64,000 nucleotides of DNA from Dasypus novemcinctus (taxonomy: Eukaryota > Chordata > Mammalia > Cingulata > Dasypodidae), in the NCBI RefSeq assembly GCF_030445035.2, contig NC_080677.1:2666001-2730000 (forward strand), given 5' to 3'. The notes beneath the pieces are model-generated. The model searched no databases. It saw nothing but the letters and a program-made list of their open reading frames with translations, and had not been told where the DNA came from. The position numbers were made by a program, and so were the translations under genes. Below, in pieces: positions 34,250 to 47,230 of the stretch. Within the stretch, counting starts at the first letter, position 1; each line of letters opens with the position of its first letter.

Positions 34250-37160
34250 ATATTCTTAATTATTTTTATAATTTTATCATTTACACTGAGGCCTATGTTC
34301 GAGATGAATATTACTTTTGAGAATGTTTCAAAGTAAAAGTTTAAATGCATCCTTATTTGCACATGGATATTCAATTCTCCCAGCACCAGTTATTTAAAAG
34401 ACTATCACTATACAATTTCATTTCCTTGGACTATTTACTTTAAATTTTTTTATTATAAATGCACTCTCCAATCAGTTCCTTTGCTTTACAGATCTATCTT
34501 TGCAGTAATACCACACTTTCTTGATTATTTTATCCCTAAAATAAGTGTTGGAATCAGGAATGTTCTTCAACTTTATACTTGTTTTTTCTAATTATATTCG
34601 TTATTCTGGGTATTTTTGTTTAACTGTGAATTTTAGGTTAACTTATCCTTTTCTCAAAAAAGAAAACATCCTGTTGGCATTTGGTAAGAGTTGCATTACA
34701 ACTATAAATCAGTAAGGGGGGAATTATAATTTAATAATATTGAGTCTTCCACTCTGAAAATATTGAATGTCTCCCAATTACTCAAATATTTAATTTCTCT
34801 CCTTCATGTTTTATAGTTTTATTATGCATGTTTTATACCTTTTTGGTGAAATTTACTTCTGTTTAAATTGTTTCAGTGCTTTTGTGAATGGAATTCTTTT
34901 CCTAATTTCATTTTGACTAATCCTTGCTAGTGTTTGGAAATGCAATTGACTTCCTTCATTGTTCTTCAGTTCTTCAAATATGCTAAAGTCATTCATAAAT
35001 CCTCATAAATCTTATTTGTGGAATATCCAGGCTTATTGCTGCTGCTATTTCTACTTTTGCTAATTTGCCTGTTTTCTTTGTATTATTCTTTGCCTTATTG
35101 CCTTGACTGGAACCATGAGAACATGTTGAATAAAAGTCATGCGAGACAACATCCTTTACTTATTCCTGATCTTAGGGGAAAAGCGTTTGGCCTTTTACCA
35201 ATAAGATGGATGTTACATGTAGATTGCTGTACATGACTTATTCAAATTGAAGAAGTTTAATTCTATCCTTAGTTTATTGTGAGTTTTGATGCTGAATATG
35301 TGAAGGAGTTTGTCAATTTTTTTTCTGGCTATTGATATAATAGTGTACAGATTAATTGTGTGTGTTTTTTTTTATGTCAAAGCAATCCAAACTTACAGGA
35401 ATAAAATTAAATTAATTTTGTCATAAAATTATTTTTGTATGTTGCTAAATTTTGATTTCTCATTTTTTGAGGATTTGTGTGTATGTATACATGTAATATA
35501 ATGCTTAATAATTTTAATTTTTTGTAAGGACTTTTTAAAATTTGGTTATAGGGTAAGCTGTCTTCATAGATTTAATTGTAATATAATGCCTTCTCTTTTG
35601 TTTGCTAAGATAATTTGTAAAGGGTTGTTATTATTTCTCTTTAAATCTTTGATAAAATTCATTAAGGGAAGCTATCTAGGCTTAGATTTTCTTTGTGGGA
35701 AGATATCTAGTAATTATTATTTTATGTGTTATTGGTCCATTCAGATTTTCTGTTTAGTTTTTAATCAAATTTTGTTTCCTAGGAATTTGGTAAAGTTGTC
35801 TAATTTGTTGGTATCAAACATTTCATTGTACTACCATATAATCCTTTTAATTTCTGTAAGGTTAGTAATGCTTGTTCTTTAATTCCAAATTGTTGATATG
35901 GTTGAATTTATATCTGCCATTTTGCTCTGTTTTGTATTTACCTCATTTCTTTTTTTTTTCTCTGTTCCACTTGTACAACTTGTTTGTTTTAAAGAGATAT
36001 ATTTTAGGTTACCATTTTAATTCCTTTACTATTATTACAGTTTTGGTTATTTCTTTATTGTTTGATCTAGAGATTACAGCATGCTTATTATTTTATCAAA
36101 ATATATATCAGATTAAGACCTAACTTTATTTTGGTAAAATACACAGCTTTGCTATATTATAACTCCATTTCCCTCATTCTTTTGTGCTTTTATTGTTCCA
36201 TGTGTTACCTCTTTATGCTTTTTAAGCCCATCAATATAGTTTTATAAATATTGTTTAAGGAATTTTCTTTTAAAGCAATTTAGAGAAGAAAAGCTAAAAC
36301 TATTTAAAGGTCTTCTGTATTTTTTACCTATTTTCTTTACTGATAATTTTATTTCTTTCTGTGGATTTGAGTTATCATGTGACTCCATTTCAGGTCATTT
36401 TGATAGACATTTGTTAGTTTTTCATGGAAAGTAGGTCTCCTATCTATGATTTCTGGTGAGTATACAGCTGAGAATCATGTTATTGTTCTCCCGTACATGA
36501 TGTGTCATTTTTCTCCTGTTGCTGTAAAGATTTTCTTTTTACTGGTTGTTAATTATATGTAGGATGGATCTTTGTGTCAGTCCTATTTGGTGTTCAGTAG
36601 ACTTCTTTCGATACATAGATTATTGTTTTTTTATCATATTCTGGAAATTTTCAGCAATATTATTTAGACTATGTTTCCATTCTCTTCTCTTTTTTTTTCT
36701 TCTCCTTTTGGGTCTTCCATTATGTGTATATTCATATATTTAATGACATCCCAACAATCTTTGAGTTTCTGTCTTATTTCTTCATCCTTCTTTCTTTCCT
36801 TCAGATTGGATAATACCTATGATCTGTGTCAAGTTTGCTAATTGTTTCCATTGTCATTTCAGTGTGTTATAGAAATCCTTGAGTGGGTAATTCATTTCAT
36901 TTTAGTAATACTTTGAATTCCATAATTTTCTTTGGGTCCTTTTTATGATTTTTTTCTCTTAATTGGCATTCTCTGCTTAATAAGTGATTTTTATCAAACT
37001 TTCATTTAAATCTTTATTCATGAAATTCATTAATGCTTTGAAATTACATCTAATAGCTGCTTCAATATATTTACTAGTTCTAAAATTAGGGTGCTGTCAT
37101 GGACATTTGTGATTGCATCTTCTTGCCCCACCCCATTCCTGAGTGTGGCTCACATTTTCT
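34250..37160 (-). mobile_element. Second degraded L1, reverse (ORF2 to ORF1 region)
   Basis: 34900-35240 duplicates landmarks of the preceding copy (aaccatgagaacatgttgaa and ggggaaaagcgtttggcctt versus agagggaaaatattcagcct). So a separate L1 is present. 36480-36800 carries the reversed 5'-part wording (attctggaaattttcagcaa, then cttctccttttgggtcttcc) that precedes ORF2 in mammalian L1s, also seen at 44.4 kb. No frame is open. Confidence 0.65.
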
Positions 37161-37164
37161 TTTC

Positions 37165-38420
37165 CTTTGTGCGTTTATTATTTTTTTATATAAAGAGGGG
37201 GCTTAGATTCCACATGGATGATAGATGCAATTCTCCTGTTTGCATTTGTAGGCACTCTCAGTTCTCTGGTGTTGTGGTTGACCATCTTCATCTCCTTGTT
37301 GGCTGACCTGGTAAATCCAATGAACCAGAGGGTAAGATTTGCAACTCTGCTGAGGATCAGGGCCCAGCTGGCACACGGAAAGTCCAGAAATTCAAGTCTC
37401 CTGAGTATATACCAACCCTAACACCAAACACAGGTTCAGTAAAAGTGACAGAAGAAGCATGTGTAGAAAGGTCACATCTGAGTCCAACTCCATCACACTC
37501 AGGAACACAAATTTCAAAGTAGGGTCAACTGACACAGCAATGAATTCCAGAGCCATCCTCCATGACCATAGAACTTATGGGTCTCCATAGCTCTCAGGAG
37601 AACCAGTACCTAGGGTTGTATTTACTTTGACTTTCTCTGGGGTCCTGCTGAGGCGTGCATAAGTGCGACCCCTGTGATGACCTCCTAACTCTTTTTTGAA
37701 GACTCTTAGTCATATAAATTAATTTGTCTATGCCATTTCTCCCTTTTATTCAAGGTCAAAAAGCAGTTTTTGACACATGATCTTACATGTAGGCTGAGAT
37801 ATTCTGCTTGTCTGAGTTGACCCTTTTTTCAAGGTCTTTTTCTAGTTATATCACCAGCTGGTGCTTGGTAGTAATCCCTCAGTGCCAGGAAGGCTCATCC
37901 CTGGGAGTGATGTTCCATGCTGGGGGAAAGGTAATGCATTTACATGCTGAGTTTGGCTTAAAGAATGGCCACATTTGAGCAACGTGGAGGCTCTCAGAAA
38001 GTAACTTTTAAGCGCCCTGCAGCTCCAGGCCTAGTTCATGTTTCAGGCACACAGGCTCATAAGCATAGTCATCGGTATCACAAGCTCATTGTTGGACCTT
38101 CTTTCTTTGTTGATCTTTGCCATTGCACTTGGGGGATTGTTGCTGTTCCACATGAGAATGTGATAGAGCTCCCTTGGCTAGGAACTCAGCACTCCCTCGG
38201 TTATTGTTTGTAACTGTAACTACTATGAAAATACTCAACATATATCCAAACATTTTTATGTACCCTATATACATGACCTTGAGAACTCCCTCTCAACCAT
38301 GTGCCCTCATCAAAAACACCCCACACCAGTGTTTCTCCTCTACCATAGTTGAACCTCTCTGTGGTCCAAAACTTCTTCAAAAATGAACCCTAATATATTG
38401 CCAAATTCAAATAATAGTGA
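37165..38420 (-). mobile_element. L1 3'-UTR segment, reverse
   Basis: The T-rich edge (37170-37190) is followed by sequence homologous to 23860-24230 and, reversed, to 25820-25880 (agtgccaggaaggctcatcc, then ctgggagtgatgttccatgc). A fuller version of the xenarthran L1 3' UTR than the other copies here, without ORF2. Confidence 0.6.
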
Positions 38421-39324
38421 AATAGAATATAGTTATGGGTTTAAAGATTAGAAATAAAATATATACTAATTTAGAAAAACTAAAAAATAAATTGGGGTAT
38501 TGAAAAATGAAAAAATATTATAAAGCTTTGTTTTTGACATTTTGCCTTTCTCACTGCAATAAGTGTTGCCCTGCATGTACAGTGGCAAGTCAATTTCTTT
38601 CATTTCTTCCTCAGTGTCTACCTCCTTTCCTTTTTTTTCTAATTTTTAATTTTGTCTTCACAAAAGTTTTAGATCACAGTAACTCTCAATATACAATATA
38701 GGGGACTCACGTATATCCAACATCAAACCCTTTTCCACCTTCCCCAGGAATGAGCTTTTTACATGTTGATGTTATATTTGCTGCAACTGATGTGCAGCTA
38801 TTGAATTATAGCTTTCAAACATGGTTCCATTTTGGTTTACATTATGGTTTATATTTTAGACTGTACAATTTTTTAAATTTGTAGTTACCTTATGTTTGAC
38901 ATTATGGTTTACATTTTAGCCTACAAACTTTAATAAATTTTTGGTATAATTTAACATGCCCTATATCCATCATTGAATGATCTTGTGGAACATTTACATT
39001 GCCCCCCAGTTATCCTGATTCCATCTATTCAATACCTCCCTCCCCCTCCCCTCAGGGTCCACAGTGACAATCAGTCTTCATTACTTGAAGCACCAGATTC
39101 ACAGATACTTGCAACAATGCTGAGGAGTTGGCATTCTAGACTGCCCTTATCCATTGGGAGCCACCAATTCTCTCGAGAGAGACATTTCCCTATGTTTGAG
39201 AACATCAGGCCTCCCCAGGATGTGGGTACACCTTCAGCTCATTATATGGGTCTCCATCCAATGATATAATCAACTATGACAAATGAGCACTCACACACTC
39301 CCTAGAAGCCTGCCCCTGTGCCAG

Positions 39325-39350
39325 ATGTCTGCCCCCCCCCCCCCGCCCTT
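39325..39350. repeat. Poly(C) run inside the L1 3' UTR
   Basis: An uninterrupted C tract (39332-39345) corresponds to the G-rich tract of the L1 3' UTR on the element's sense strand. G-rich 3' UTR tracts are known in mammalian L1s. Confidence 0.85.
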
Positions 39351-39699
39351 AAGCATCTTAAACAGGTAATCATTTCTTATTATATGTTCTTATGAGTTTT
39401 CTCAACATTATAATTTCAACCTCATACCAGACAATCTCCCATGTTCAAATGTTCCCGCCCACCTCCCCCCAATTTCTTGGGCCACTGGACCCTTCCTCCC
39501 ATCCCTAGCCCCCCTCAAGCATACAAAGCCCCACCCAAAGGTATCTCTATGCCCTCATCTTATCTCTTCCCTGTACAAATACTTACCTCCAGCTTATCAT
39601 AGATTTCACCCATTCAGGCATCAGCTCGCAGCCTTCTTCTTTTCCCCAGCTTTCTTTAAGACTCTTATCCAGTCTCTAGCTCTCTGAGACAGCTTGGTT

Positions 39700-42600
39700 T
39701 ACTTATTTCATATCCAGGAGGTCATGTAGTATTTGTCCTTCAATGCCTGGCTTGCTTCACTCAACATAAGGTCCTCAAGATTCATCCATGCTATCCCATG
39801 TGTTTGTACTGTATTCAATCTTATAGTTGAGTAATATCCAATTGTATGTATATATCACATTTTATTTATTCATTTATCTGTTGATGGACATTTGGGTTGA
39901 TTCTAACTTTTGGCAATAGTGAATGATTCTGCTATGAACATTGGTGTGCATATATCGGTTTCTTTACTTGTTTTCAGTTCTTTTGAGTATATACCCAGCA
40001 GTGGAATTGCTGGGTCATATGGCAAATCTATAGCTAGTTTATTGAGAATTTGCCAAACTGTCCTCTAGAATGGCTGGATCCTTCTCCATTCCCACAAGCA
40101 GTGGATGAGTGTTCCCATTCCTCCACATCCTCTCCAACACTTGTAGTCTTCTGTTTTTTTTTGATAGCCATCAGTCTCACGGGAGTAAGATGGCATCTCA
40201 TTGTAGTTTTGATTTGCATTTCTCTAATAGCTAGTGATTTGAGCATTTTTTCATGTGTTTTTAGCCACCTGTATTTCTTCTTTTGAGAAGCGTCTGTTGA
40301 AATCTCTTGTCCTTTTTTAAAATGGGTTGTCTTTTTATTTTCAAGATATAGGAGTTCTTTATACATGCAGGATATAAATCTCCTATCAGATATATGGTTA
40401 CCAAATATTTTCTCCCATTGGGTATGCTGTCTTTTCATTTTCTTGACCTTTGAGATGCAAAAGTCTTTAATTTTGAGGAAGTTCCATTTATCTATTTCTT
40501 CTTTTGCATCTTGTGCTTTGGGTGTGAAGTTCATGAAGCCATTTCCTATTACAAGTTCCTGTAGATGCTTCCCTACATTTTTTTCCAAAGTCTTTATGGT
40601 CTTGGCTCTATGTTTAGGTCTTTGATCCATCTTGATTTGATTTTTGTATAAGGTGGGAGATGGTAATCCTCTTTCATTCTTTTGCTTATTGATATCCAGT
40701 TTTCCAGGCACCATTTGTTGAAGAGGCCAATCTCTCCCAGTTGAGTGGGCTTGGTGGTCTTTAGGATATCAAATGACTGGATATGTGAGTATGTATATCA
40801 GAACTCTCAATTCATTTCCATTGGTGAGTGTGTCTATCCTTGTGCCAATACCATGCCGTTTTCACTACTGCAGCATTGTAGTATGTTTTGAAGTCAGGTA
40901 GTGTGATTCCTCCAATTTTGGTTTTCTTTTTCAATACGTCTGTGGCTATTTGGGGCCCCTTTCCATTCCAAATAAATTTCATAGTTAGTTTTTCTAGTTC
41001 ATTTAAAAATGCTATATTGATTTTTATTAGGATTTCATTGAATCTGTAGATCAGTTTTGGATAAGATAGACATTTTAATAATAATAGTCTCCTTATCCAA
41101 GAACAGGGAATATTCTTCCATTTATTTAAGCTTTCTTTGATTTGTATTATGTGGTTTTCTGTGTATAAGTCTTACTTATCTTTAGTTAAAATTATTCCTA
41201 GGTATTTGATTTTTTAATTTACTATTGTAAATGGTATTTGTTTCTTGATTTTCTCCTGAGCCTGCTCATTATTGGTGTACAGAAATGTTACTTATTTTTG
41301 CACATTGATCTAATATCCTTTACTGAACTCATTTATAAGTTCCAGAAGCTTTGTTGTAGACTTCTCAGGGCTTTCTATGTATAGGATCATATCATCTGCA
41401 AATAGTGAAATTTTGACTTCTTCCTTTCCAATTTGGATGTCTTTTATGTCTGGTTCTTGCCTCAGTGGTTGAGCAAGTACTTCTAGCACAATGTTAAATA
41501 GAAGGGGTGATAATGGGCATCCTTTTCTTGTTTCTGATCTTAGAGGGAAAGATTTTAGGATTTCATTATTGTAAATGATGTTACCTGTGGATTTTTCATA
41601 TATAGCCTTTATGATGTTCAGAAAGTTTCCTTCTATTCCTATCTTTTGCAGTTTTTTTATCAAGAAAGGGTGTTGTATTTTGTCAAATGCTTTTTCTGCA
41701 TCTATTGATATGATCATGTGATTTTTTTCCCCTTCAATTTGTTTATGTGGTGTATTAAATTGATTTTCTTATGTTGAACCATCCTTGCATACCAGGAATG
41801 AAACCCACTTAATCATGGTGTATAATTTGTTTAATGTGTTGTTGAATATAATTAGCAAGTATTTTGTTGAGGATTTCACATCTAAGTTCATTAGAGAGAT
41901 TGGTCTCCAATATTCCTTTCTTGTGGTGTCTTTGTTTGGCTTAGGTACTCGGGTAATGTTGGCATCATAGAATGAATTAGGTAATTCTCTTTCTGTTTTG
42001 ATTATTTGGAGGAGTTTAAGCAAGATTGGTGTTAGTTCTTTCCTGAATGTTTGGTAAAATTCATCTGTGAAACCATCTGGCGCAGGGCTCTTCTTAGTTG
42101 GGAGGTTTTTAATGACTGATTCGATCTCTTTACTTGTGATTGGTTTGTTGAGATCATCAGTTTCTTCTTTTGTCAATGTAGGCATGTAGGTGTTTCTAGG
42201 AACTTTTCCATTGCCTCTAAATTGTACTTCTTGTTGGAATATAGTCTTTCAAAGTATCTGCTTATGATAGTCTTTATTTCTGTGGGGTCAGTGGTGATAT
42301 CCCCTTTCTCATTTCTTATTTTGTGTATTTTCATCTTCTCTTTTTTTCTTTGTAAGTCTAGCTAAGGGTTTATCAATTTTATTGATCTTCTCAAAGAATC
42401 AGCTCTTGGATTTGTTTTCTTTTCTAGTGCTTTCTTATTTTCTATTTCATTTAATTCTGTCTGATCTTTGTTCTTTCTTTTTTCTTCTTCCTTTGTGTTT
42501 AGTTTGTTGGTTTTTTTTACTAATTCCTCCAAGAGTGCAGTTAATTATTCAATTTCAGCTCTTTCTTCTTTTTTGATGTATGAATTTATGGCTATAAATT

Positions 42601-43486
42601 TCCCTCTCAGTACATGTTTTGCTGCATCCCATAAGTTTTGATATGTTGTGTTATCATTTTCATTAGTTTCAAGGTAGTTATTGATTTCTTTGAGATTTCC
42701 TCCTTGACCCACTATTTTTCTAGAGTGCATTGTATAACTTCCTTATCTTGGTGCCAAATCTGGGTCTCTGGCCCTTTCAGATTTCCAGCTTTATTCCACT
42801 GTGGTCAGAGAAATTGTTTTGTAAGATTTCAATCTTTCTGAATTTGTTGAGAATTTTTCTGTCCAGCATATGGTCTATCTTGGAGAATGATCCATGTGCA
42901 CTTGAGAAGAACGTTTGTCCTACTCTATTTGGGTGTAATGTTCTGTAAATATCTATTAGGTCTAGATCCTCTAATAGATTGTTCAAAGTTTTTGTTTCTT
43001 TATTGATTCTCTTTTGAGATATTCTGCCCAATGAGATAGTGGTGTATTAAAGCCCCCACTATAATTGTAGAGGCATCTATTCCTTCACTTATTTTTTCCA
43101 GTGTTTGTGTCATGTGTTTGGAGGCAACATTGTTAGGAGCAGAAATGTTTATGATTTTCTTTCTTTTTGAAAAATTATCCCTTTCACTAATATGTAGCAT
43201 GTCCATCTTTGTCTCTCACAATTTTTTTGCATTTAAAGTCTATTTTGTCTGATATTAATATAGCTACCCCTGCCCTTTTTTGATTATTGTATGCCTGTAA
43301 GATTGTTTCACAGCCATTCACTTTCAACCTTCTTGAATCCCTGGGTCTAAGATGTGTTTCTTGTGGACAACATATAGATGGGTCATATTTCCTTATCCAG
43401 ACTTCCAATCTGCATCTCTTAACAAGTGAGTGTAATCCAATGACATTCAGTGTTATTATTTTCAAGGATTTACTTTTATCAGCCAT
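39700..43486 (-). pseudogene. L1 ORF2 (endonuclease / reverse transcriptase), broken
   Basis: ORF2p nicks target DNA and reverse-transcribes L1 RNA. The start is at 43486 (MADKSKSLKIITLNVIGL). The endonuclease N-terminus keeps the CCPQETHL motif with the catalytic glutamate. Further endonuclease sequence is at 42777-43031. Fingers and palm sequence (KSPAPDGFTDEFYQTF) lies at 41769-42185. The RT core at 41310-41717 has the [14 protein letters not shown] block and the FADD active site at 41391-41402. The cysteine-rich C-terminal region is at 40034-40714 (MQIKTTMRCHLTPVRLM, then WEHSSTACGNGE). Frames change between these blocks and stops interrupt them, so no full protein can be made. The normal length is about 1,270 residues, which this span accommodates. 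Confidence 0.88.
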
Positions 43487-43686
43487 ATTTCCTTTGGATT
43501 TGTGTTTGTCATATTTTGTTTGATTTTTTTACTCTTTTCGCCTTTTTAGTTGTTCTCACAGTCTCCTCCAACTCTTTCTCTCCTGTTTTTTACATTCCTC
43601 CCACAGAACTTCCTTTAGTATTTCTTGAAGGGCAGGTTTCTTTTTGGCATACTGTCTTAGTTTCTGTTTATCTGTATATATATATA

Positions 43687-44056
43687 TTTTTTAAAGATTT
43701 ATTTTTATTTATTTAGTTCCCCTCCCCTCCCCCGGTTGTCTGTTTTCTGTGTCTTTTTGCTGCGTCTTATTTCTTTGTCCGCTTCTGTTGTTGTCAGCGC
43801 ACGGGAAGTGTGGGCGGCGCCATTCCTCGAGGCAGGCTGCTCCCTCCTTCGTGCTGGGCGGCTCTCCTTATGGATGCACTCCTTGTGCGTGGGCTCCCCT
43901 ACGCGGGAGACACCCCTGTGTAGCACGGCACTCCTTGCGCGCATCAGCACTGCGCATGGGCCAGCTCCACATGGGTCAAGGAGGCCTGGGGCTTGAACCG
44001 TGGACCTCCCATGTGGTAGACGGACACCCTAACCACTGGGCCAAAGTCCGTTTCCC
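43687..44056 (-). mobile_element. DAS-SINE inserted in L1, reverse
   Basis: Minus-strand head at the right edge (gggaaacggactttggccca, 44056-44037), box B near 44000, CpG-rich body and an aaataaataaaaataaatct tail at the left. Flanks tgtatatatata (left) and tgtacatatttt (right) look like the target duplication. It separates the ORF2 start from the ORF1 region. It is younger than its host L1. Confidence 0.92.
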
Positions 44057-45040
44057 TGTACATATTTTTTAACTCTCCATCTTTTTTGAATGCTAGCTTT
44101 GCTCGATAGAGTATTCTTGGTTGGAAAATTTTTTCTTTTAGTACCTTGACTATGTCATATCACTGCCTTCTCACCTCCATGGTTTCAGATGAGAAATTTT
44201 GGCACTTAATTTTATGGAGTCTCTTTTGTATATGATGGTTCTCTTTTCTCTTGCTGCTTTTAGTATTTTCTCTTTGCCTTGAGTATTGGATAACTAGACA
44301 AGTATATGTCTTGGGGTAGGCCCATAGGAATTTATGCTCTTTGGGGTGTATTGTGCTTCCTGGACATGTACATCCATCTACCTCAATAGGTTTGGGAAAT
44401 TTTCAGCCATTATTTCCTCCAACACCCCCTCTGTCCACTTTCTCTTCTCTTCTCCTTCTGGAATGCTTATAAATCATATGTTTGTGTGTTTTGCTTGTCA
44501 TTCACGTCCCTAAGTTCCTGCTGGAATTTTTCTATCTTTTAATCAATCAATTCTACTATCTGTTTGATTTCAGATGTACTGTCCTCCACATCACTAATTC
44601 TTTCCTCTGCCTGTTCAAATCTGCAGTTATTTGCTGAGAGTGTATTTTTGATTTTTTGAATTGTGTTGTTCATCATCATTATACCCATTATCTTTTTGTG
44701 TATGTTTACAATTTCTTCTGTATGCTTTCCAAGTGTTTCTTAATATCCTTAATCTCTTCCTTCACTTCATTAAATTAGTGCATGATATATGTTTTGAGAG
44801 CTTGATTAGTTGTTCAATGTTCTGCTCCTCTTCCTGGCTTTTACTTTGTTCATTTAATTGGGGCATATTTTCCTGATTATCAGTGTGGTTGTATTTTTTT
44901 GTTGCTGTCTCTTCATCATTTTATCTTAATAGGTTTATTGAGTTGATTAGCTTCTTATTCTAGTCTCAGGAGGTTTAATTGTTTTTGCATGTGTGTTAAG
45001 TCTTCTCTTTGTCACTTTATTCTTCTTATTCTGTTTCCTT
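44057..45040 (-). pseudogene. L1 ORF1 region, no intact frame
   Basis: Reversed wording characteristic of the L1 segment upstream of ORF2: aatgctagctttgctcgata, then gagtattcttggttgg, ccttctcacctccatggttt, tttcagccattatttcctcc, cttctccttctggaatgctt, attctttcctctgcctgttc. ORF1p is the RNA-binding coiled-coil partner of ORF2p. No frame remains open over a useful length here. Confidence 0.6.
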
Positions 45041-45059
45041 TTTTTTTTTTTTTTGGGTA

Positions 45060-46680
45060 AGTTCTCTTGAAGGAAAATATTAGTCAGAGAAAGCAAAAGA
45101 GGTAAGAAAAGAAAAGTATAATAGTAGTATTGATAGTAAATGCTAGCAGAAGAACCATGGGAGATCTAGGAGAATGGATATTAAACTCATAAGCTGTGTA
45201 GATTTAAAACAGCAATAAAAGTTTAGTACCTATAATGAGATAGTAAACTGAATATGAGGTGGAATATAGCATGAATTAAAAGGCCAGTATGGTCAAGAGA
45301 GAGGGAAAGGGAAAAGAAAGGACAATAATATAAAGAGTGACTAAAAGATAGAAAACAGAATGGAGGTATTAGAAATAAAAAGTTAGAATAATTGGGGGCT
45401 AAACAAAGAGAGGTGGAATGTAAGAGAAGCAATAAACAATGGAGGATAGAAAGATGTAAAGGAATGGGGATAACATTGGTAGCCAAAATCAGTACACACA
45501 GAAAAGAGGAAATCGAGGATGAGGAAACACAGCAAATAAGAAACACTCCCTACAGCACCTAATAGAAAAAAAGAAAAAAGGGGAAAAAAAGTAAGTGGGG
45601 AAAAAAAGTAAGCAAGAAAAAAAAAGAAAGAAAAAAGGGCTATGGGGGGGGGATAGAGAGGAAGGAAAAAATAAGAAAACAAACCAACAAAAAGACCAGA
45701 CAAGGCTTCAAGCAAGGGATCCTCTTTGCAGTTAAATATACCACTTAGCAGTCTGATCTTCCCCCTTTCTCCCTTCCTCACTTCACTCTCTCCCAGGGCA
45801 GCAGGAAGGTTGTGTGAAGGGTCCCATAGGAGACTCAAACAGGTCCCTGGTGAACCAACTCACCACAGAAAATAATGACTCAGTTTCTTGAGAGAGAGCA
45901 CCCACACCTTGCCAGGAACCCTAAATATGCTATTGGAAGCCTACAAAGCACATTCTACTGTCCCTCTCCCTTAGGTGTGCTAAGGAAGGCTAGTTAATTT
46001 TCCGACTCCACCTTCTTCCTGACCAATTTTCCTATCCCAGGGTGTTTAGGTAAATCATGCTCTCTCAGCAGAATTGCTTGTCTTTTCTTCCTAGGCTTTC
46101 CCCAAGCCTGCTGGTATGCTCCTCCAAGCTCAAAAAAAAAAAAAAAAAGAGGGGGGGGGAACCAGAAAATTGAACCTGCACTCTTCAGGTCCCTATGCAC
46201 CTCCCACCAAAACCCTCCTACTCCTGGAGTTAGTCCAGGACAGGAGGGCTAGGGGATTTCCCCATTTTGGGGAGTGCTGGACCTAGGAAACAGAAGCTTA
46301 GGATATTGCAGACTTGGGGTATGTGGGCCTGTGCAATGGTGTTTACGGAGGTTCAGGGAACATGGGCTTGGGGATCATGTATTTGGGGAACACAGGGCTT
46401 GGGAATGCTGCCATGTGACAGACAGTTGTCAGGGAAAGCTGCAGCCCTCTGCCTTACAGGGAAGGGTTTGCCTTCCTATAACTTCTGACTTCAGTGTTAG
46501 AAATCCACAATTATACCTTGAGCAAGCAATACATTTGTCACGGTCTCTCCAGATCGACGTCCAGACACCTCCGACTTTGTAGGTTCCTGAAACAGCCTGC
46601 TCCAGCGAGGTTTTCACCCGACTCAGGTGGTCCTTTGTAGGAGAGATTATGAGGGTGTACTCACTCAGATGCTATTTGCC
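45060..46680 (-). promoter_or_regulatory. Candidate L1 5' UTR (internal promoter region)
   Basis: Lies immediately upstream (minus sense) of the ORF1 region. It is purine-rich on plus from 45060 to 45660. A more GC-rich stretch from 45700 to 46680 includes CpG-bearing sequence near the presumed 5' end (gtctctccagatcgacgtcc at 46541-46560). Mammalian L1 5' UTRs carry an internal promoter; its presence here is inferred from position. The 151-codon minus frame at 45383-45838 is a low-complexity product of the polypurine tract. Confidence 0.5.
45565..45670. repeat. Polypurine (A/G) low-complexity tract
   Basis: Almost pure A and G, including gaaaaaaagaaaaaagggga-type stretches and a G run at 45644-45651. 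A second poly(A)/poly(G) junction is at 46131-46160. Both lie in the L1 5' UTR. Confidence 0.9.
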
Positions 46681-46779
46681 CTGCCTCCCTCTATGTTTCA
46701 TTTAATTTTCTGAAAATTTATTTTCCTCCATACTGGAATATTTCCTTGGTGTTTCTACAATTTTCATGACTGTATAAGC

Positions 46780-47230
46780 TTTGTGTTCTGGTATAACAAA
46801 TTGTCATATAAATATAACACCTTAAAATAATATCTCACAGTCTCTGTAGGTCAGAAGTCTGGGCACGGAGTAGCTAGGCTTTCTGCTCAGGGTCTGACAA
46901 GGCTAAAATCACAATGTTGGCTCATCTTTGCTTTGATCTTGAGGTTAGGAACCTCTTTCAAGCTCCAACTCATTCTTGTTGGCAGAATCTAGTTGCTTGG
47001 TTATAGGAGTGAGGTTCCTGCTTCCATACTTCCTGTCAACCAGGGGTTACTTTCTGTTCCTGGAGACCAGCTTCAAGTCTTAGTCAAGTGGCTATCTCTT
47101 GACATGTTAGCTTACTTCTTCATAGTCACCAGGAGCATCTCTCCTTCAAAGTCATTAACTGAGGATAATTGTCACTTTGAGTAACTCAGTATCAACTGAT
47201 TTGGGCCCTTACATCTGCAAAATTCTTCTT
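46780..47230 (-). mobile_element. Old LTR-like repeat, reverse
   Basis: Begins with a MaLR-like edge (tataacaaattgtcatataa, then atatctcacagtctctgtag, gtcagaagtctggg). It continues with ctgctcagggtctgacaagg, attcttgttggcagaatcta and ggagtgaggttcctgcttcc. This order belongs to a common mammalian repeat that I recognise but cannot name with certainty. Confidence 0.45.

Larger units (their letters stand above)
38628..46680 (-). mobile_element. Nearly full-length xenarthran L1, reverse
   Basis: Order on the minus strand: 5' UTR (about 46680-45060), ORF1 region (about 45040-44057, then to 43490), ORF2 (43486 to about 39700), 3' UTR (about 39690-38640) and a poly(A) tail (T run at 38628-38640). 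After subtracting the DAS-SINE at 43687-44056 the element is about 7.7 kb, longer than the 6 kb of human L1 because both UTRs are long. It is inactive: ORF2 is broken into several frames. The 5' boundary is my estimate and no target-site duplication was found by eye. Confidence 0.75.

Noticed and set aside
40034..40714. 226-codon minus ORF, the longest in the window, considered as a gene
   Set aside because: It is the C-terminal portion of L1 ORF2, in a copy whose other ORF2 parts are in different frames.
45383..45838. 151-codon minus-strand ORF rich in Phe, Leu and Ser, looking like a membrane protein
   Set aside because: It is the translation of a polypurine/polypyrimidine low-complexity tract in the presumed L1 5' UTR.
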